A program made the translations under genes and the position numbers. Source: an uncultured Clostridia bacterium (GTDB lineage Bacteria > Bacillota > Clostridia > UBA1381). From it: a stretch of DNA of 64,000 bases. The notes under the pieces are model-generated. The model did not search any database and was not told the DNA's origin. It worked only from the letters and a program-made list of their open reading frames with translations. The DNA lies in assembly GCA_934486735.1 (NCBI GenBank), contig CAKSQL010000009.1:1-64000 (forward strand), written 5' to 3'. Below, one piece after another: positions 61,242 to 64,000 of the stretch (its first letter is position 1; each line of letters begins with the position of its first letter).

Positions 61242-64000
61242 CTAATTTATTGAATACGGAATTGCCGTATTTCCGCCTATGATATTAATATTTGTTATAT
61301 CAACCTCGTCAACCGTACTGCCGGAAATGTTTATAACCGCCGATGTGTTTTGCTTATATTCAAAATCCAGACCGTCTATTTTGGCTATGTTTGAATTTGA
61401 AATCGCAACCGGCTTCACCTCGGTTGAAAACTCACCGCTGTTCTTTATCGTGTTGCCGAGCATATACAACCCGTCCACCGAGTTTATTCTTATCGAACCG
61501 TTGACGCTTTTAACATCAATTGTGTTATTCTCTATAAGCGCCCCGTCTATTGCCTTTTGCTCGCCGCTGCGCGCATTCCACGAATACATTTTCAGCGGAG
61601 TATATTTTGAACTTATGCCCTCGCCCTCAATAACATTGTTTCTGAAGGTCAGAGATGACGGAAAGAGTCCTTCATTTGTTCCTCTGTGAATTTCGTTTGC
61701 CGCCTCGGTTGCCGCTCCTGCATTATTTTCCATATAGTTGTTTTCTATAATTGAATTTGCCGACCTGATAATATATGCATGCCGCCTTGAATTTGCAAGC
61801 GTGTTATTTTTTATGATATTGCTTGCGTTGGCTGCATTCATATTATACATCACCGTCGGAACGCTCGATTCCTCCTCCGAAACAATTCCTGTAACCGCTC
61901 TGTCCAGAGTCAATCTGTATCTTCCTGCATCGGTTTTTTCCACATTTTCTAAAAACGCCCGTCCTATAACCGCATGATTTTGAGTATCGAAAAATTTTAT
62001 CTCATCGCCGACTCTGTAATACATATCTCTCGGAGTTTCAAATGTGTACTCATCAATCGCCACGCTTACCTTTGCGCAAAACTCCTCTGTGTTTATGAGG
62101 TCATCAAATGAATTTCTTAAATTACAGTTCTCAACTATAACTCCGAATCGGTTTGTCGATGCGCGGATACCGTCCGCCGCCGAGGTTATCAGGTCGCCGT
62201 TTTTCGGAAGCATTTCGCAGTTTTTAAATCTTATTCTTCCGTCGCAATAAGAGACAGGGGCAAGCATCAGAAGTGCGCCGTTTGTCTTTATTCCGTCAAA
62301 TGTGACATCCTTGCTCCGCGTCACCGTCATAAAATCCGGGCGGTCGTACTTGCCGCTTTCGCCGAAATCATATGCGTTCCAGCGGCTTTTAAACACAAGC
62401 CTGCTGCCGAGCATTATTGAAGAATCATATTTCGCGAACGAATCGGAGAATGTGACCTTATACTCTCTGCCCTCGGCTCTCTCCACCGATTTTATCATAA
62501 GTGCATCGAACGGCATAAAACCGGGGATATCCTTTTCCGGATTCATAAAATTCCCGAAAACCCATGGTCCGTCACTTGAATTGGTGCAGTAGAACTGCGC
62601 CCATTCCTCATCCGCCGGCAAAGGACTGTCCTCCGGGATTACTATATTTATCGAATTATCGTCGGTATTCTTTGATACCACACTTCCGTAAATATTAATT
62701 CGCTCCTTGTACTCGACGGTTATATTATTGACCTTTATATTTGTACAACCCGATATATTCACAAGTCCGTTTGTCGGTCTTTCAAAGACAAGCGTACAGC
62801 CGTTGCCCTCAATTGTGAAATTATCCAGGTTATCCAAATCAAAAAGTGCGAATGAGTCCTGCTTTTCGCTTATGCGATATGTTTTTCCCGACTCAAATTC
62901 AAGCTTTGTCGGTACGCCCGACTCAGCCGATGCCGCAGCAGCTTTGAATGCTTTTACAACCGCTTCTCTCGCATCATCATTATCATTCGTGACGGTTTCA
63001 TAATCGCTCACATGAAAAGTTACCTGCGGCTCGGGGTAATTCGTCCCGGTTTCTATTATAATTTTGTTTTCAAATCTCTTATATTCCACCGTCCAGCCTG
63101 TGGTTGGCATAAGCGAACCGAGAGGAACGAACAGCTTTCCGTCCGAAAGCTTTGGCTTGCTCTCAAGCATAAGATGCCCCTCACCATACTTTGCAAGTCT
63201 TTCGTTTGCAAAATATTCAAGGCTTACATCGCCTACAGAAAGCTTATTCCCATGCGCTGTGCCGCCCGTTATTCTTGCGATATCTCCGACCGACGCACTC
63301 GGATATTCATCGACAATCATAATCGGACAGGTTGTTTCTACGCCGTCAAAGCTTACTGTCATAAGACTTGTTCCGTCGGGAATTTCCGGTGCGGTATCAT
63401 AAGTAACGGTCTCACAAAGCGGAATCTGATTCTCTCCGCTTTCCCAAACGAACAATTTTCTTTCGGTGTCCTCGGCTTTTGGACTCAGCTCGATTCTGCA
63501 AATTGAATTTGCACCGGCTTCCGCCGCCTTTACCGAAACAAGTCTGCCGTCAGCATAGTCTGCCGCCGCTGTAAATGCGGCTCGGTCGGCGCAGAATGCG
63601 GCGCTTTCCTCGCCGATTGCAGCGAACATCCCGTTTGTATTCCGATACAGTTCGCCTGACTTGTACACAACTTTCGTGCTGTCCGACACTCCTGTCGGAT
63701 ATGCATCCTCGCCTATCTTCTGTCCGAAAGCAAGGTCACCGGCTCTTTTATTCAGCTTATACGCAAGTTCTCCGCTTGCAAACCGTTCAGCCGCTGCCTG
63801 ATGTCCGAACGTGGAATCGGCTGTCTCCGATTGGTTGATTTTCACGCTCTCCGAAAGGTAATAACACCCCTCGCAATTGACAGATGCGCTCAAAGCAGCA
63901 TTGGCAAATGCGTCCGCCGTTCCGCCGCTGCTCGTAACTGTCCCATAGTTGAGACTGTTTTTTATATTCAAAATACTGTCTTCAGCCGCATATCCGACAA
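61242..64000 (-). CDS. modular secreted beta-helix protein (partial, 5' end outside)
   Basis: At least 918 residues; the frame is open to the window end, so the N-terminus is missing. Order seen: GLUG-like region like that in the neighbour (SLNYGTVTSSGG), an F-x-W-E module (KLFVWESGENQIPL), a copper-amine-oxidase-N-like stalk domain (LSDGKLFVPLGSLM ... VEYKRFENKIIIETG), then a right-handed parallel beta-helix of about 550 residues (VNNITVEYKER, NNTLANSRRHAYIIRS). The beta-helix fold is that of pectate lyases and related polysaccharide lyases/hydrolases, but I do not see a specific lyase motif. Confidence 0.8.
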   Translation of the reverse strand, partial: VGYAAEDSILNIKNSLNYGTVTSSGGTADAFANAALSASVNCEGCYYLSESVKINQSETADSTFGHQAAAERFASGELAYKLNKRAGDLAFGQKIGEDAYPTGVSDSTKVVYKSGELYRNTNGMFAAIGEESAAFCADRAAFTAAADYADGRLVSVKAAEAGANSICRIELSPKAEDTERKLFVWESGENQIPLCETVTYDTAPEIPDGTSLMTVSFDGVETTCPIMIVDEYPSASVGDIARITGGTAHGNKLSVGDVSLEYFANERLAKYGEGHLMLESKPKLSDGKLFVPLGSLMPTTGWTVEYKRFENKIIIETGTNYPEPQVTFHVSDYETVTNDNDDAREAVVKAFKAAAASAESGVPTKLEFESGKTYRISEKQDSFALFDLDNLDNFTIEGNGCTLVFERPTNGLVNISGCTNIKVNNITVEYKERINIYGSVVSKNTDDNSINIVIPEDSPLPADEEWAQFYCTNSSDGPWVFGNFMNPEKDIPGFMPFDALMIKSVERAEGREYKVTFSDSFAKYDSSIMLGSRLVFKSRWNAYDFGESGKYDRPDFMTVTRSKDVTFDGIKTNGALLMLAPVSYCDGRIRFKNCEMLPKNGDLITSAADGIRASTNRFGVIVENCNLRNSFDDLINTEEFCAKVSVAIDEYTFETPRDMYYRVGDEIKFFDTQNHAVIGRAFLENVEKTDAGRYRLTLDRAVTGIVSEEESSVPTVMYNMNAANASNIIKNNTLANSRRHAYIIRSANSIIENNYMENNAGAATEAANEIHRGTNEGLFPSSLTFRNNVIEGEGISSKYTPLKMYSWNARSGEQKAIDGALIENNTIDVKSVNGSIRINSVDGLYMLGNTIKNSGEFSTEVKPVAISNSNIAKIDGLDFEYKQNTSAVINISGSTVDEVDITNINIIGGNTAIPYSIN

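Overview
The window looks like chromosome of an anaerobic, Gram-positive Clostridia-type bacterium (Bacillota). Support: a classic Firmicutes housekeeping order (remA-gmk-rpoZ-priA-def-fmt-yugP-rsmB-rlmN-prpC-prkC-rsgA-rpe-thiN-nifS), ricT (yaaT), an rny-ymdB pair, S-layer-homology (SLH) proteins, a CotJC spore-coat relative and a small clostridial 2[4Fe-4S] ferredoxin. Many secreted clan GH-A hydrolases, two GH78 rhamnosidases, a KDPG-type aldolase and several AraC/LacI regulators suggest a plant polysaccharide (pectin/hemicellulose) degrader, perhaps related to Monoglobus. That placement is inference.

Layout. 0.15-16.0 kb (all minus): housekeeping block from yicC down to a cysteine desulfurase, with a recurring structured leader repeat in front of yugP (two copies), priA and remA. 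16.2-21.2 kb: two secreted SLH proteins (one with a CAP domain), a 56-residue ferredoxin and ricT. 21.3-27.4 kb: a LysR regulator and a LacI-GH78-RpiB-SGNH operon; a 30-bp perfect palindrome lies just downstream of a consensus promoter. 27.5-28.9 kb (plus): a small lipoprotein and an XRE regulator. 28.9-32.3 kb: AT-rich accessory DNA with a GH39-type glycosidase, a decayed AraC gene and a mostly empty 1.1-kb stretch. 32.4-37.3 kb: MBL-fold lipoprotein, ymdB-rny, KDPG-type aldolase.

37.4-53.9 kb: a surface-polysaccharide locus. Two AraC genes flank a minus-strand series: two large secreted GH-A hydrolases, a laminin-G-like tandem-repeat protein, two SLH proteins and an orphan solute-binding lipoprotein without permeases. 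54.0-56.2 kb: a cotJC-like gene lacking its 5' end, abutted by a large serine recombinase and a small co-translated protein, reminiscent of skin-type elements inside sporulation genes. 56.4-64 kb: an AraC regulator, a GH78-like gene, a MITE-like foldback element and two related modular secreted proteins, the last running off the window end.

Most promising: (i) cotJC interrupted next to a serine recombinase; (ii) a modular leader repeat that seems to supply translation starts; (iii) a C-terminal F-x-W-D/E module shared by secreted proteins of two loci, with stand-alone SLH proteins in one of them, suggesting a surface-assembly scheme. No rRNA, tRNA or CRISPR array was seen.
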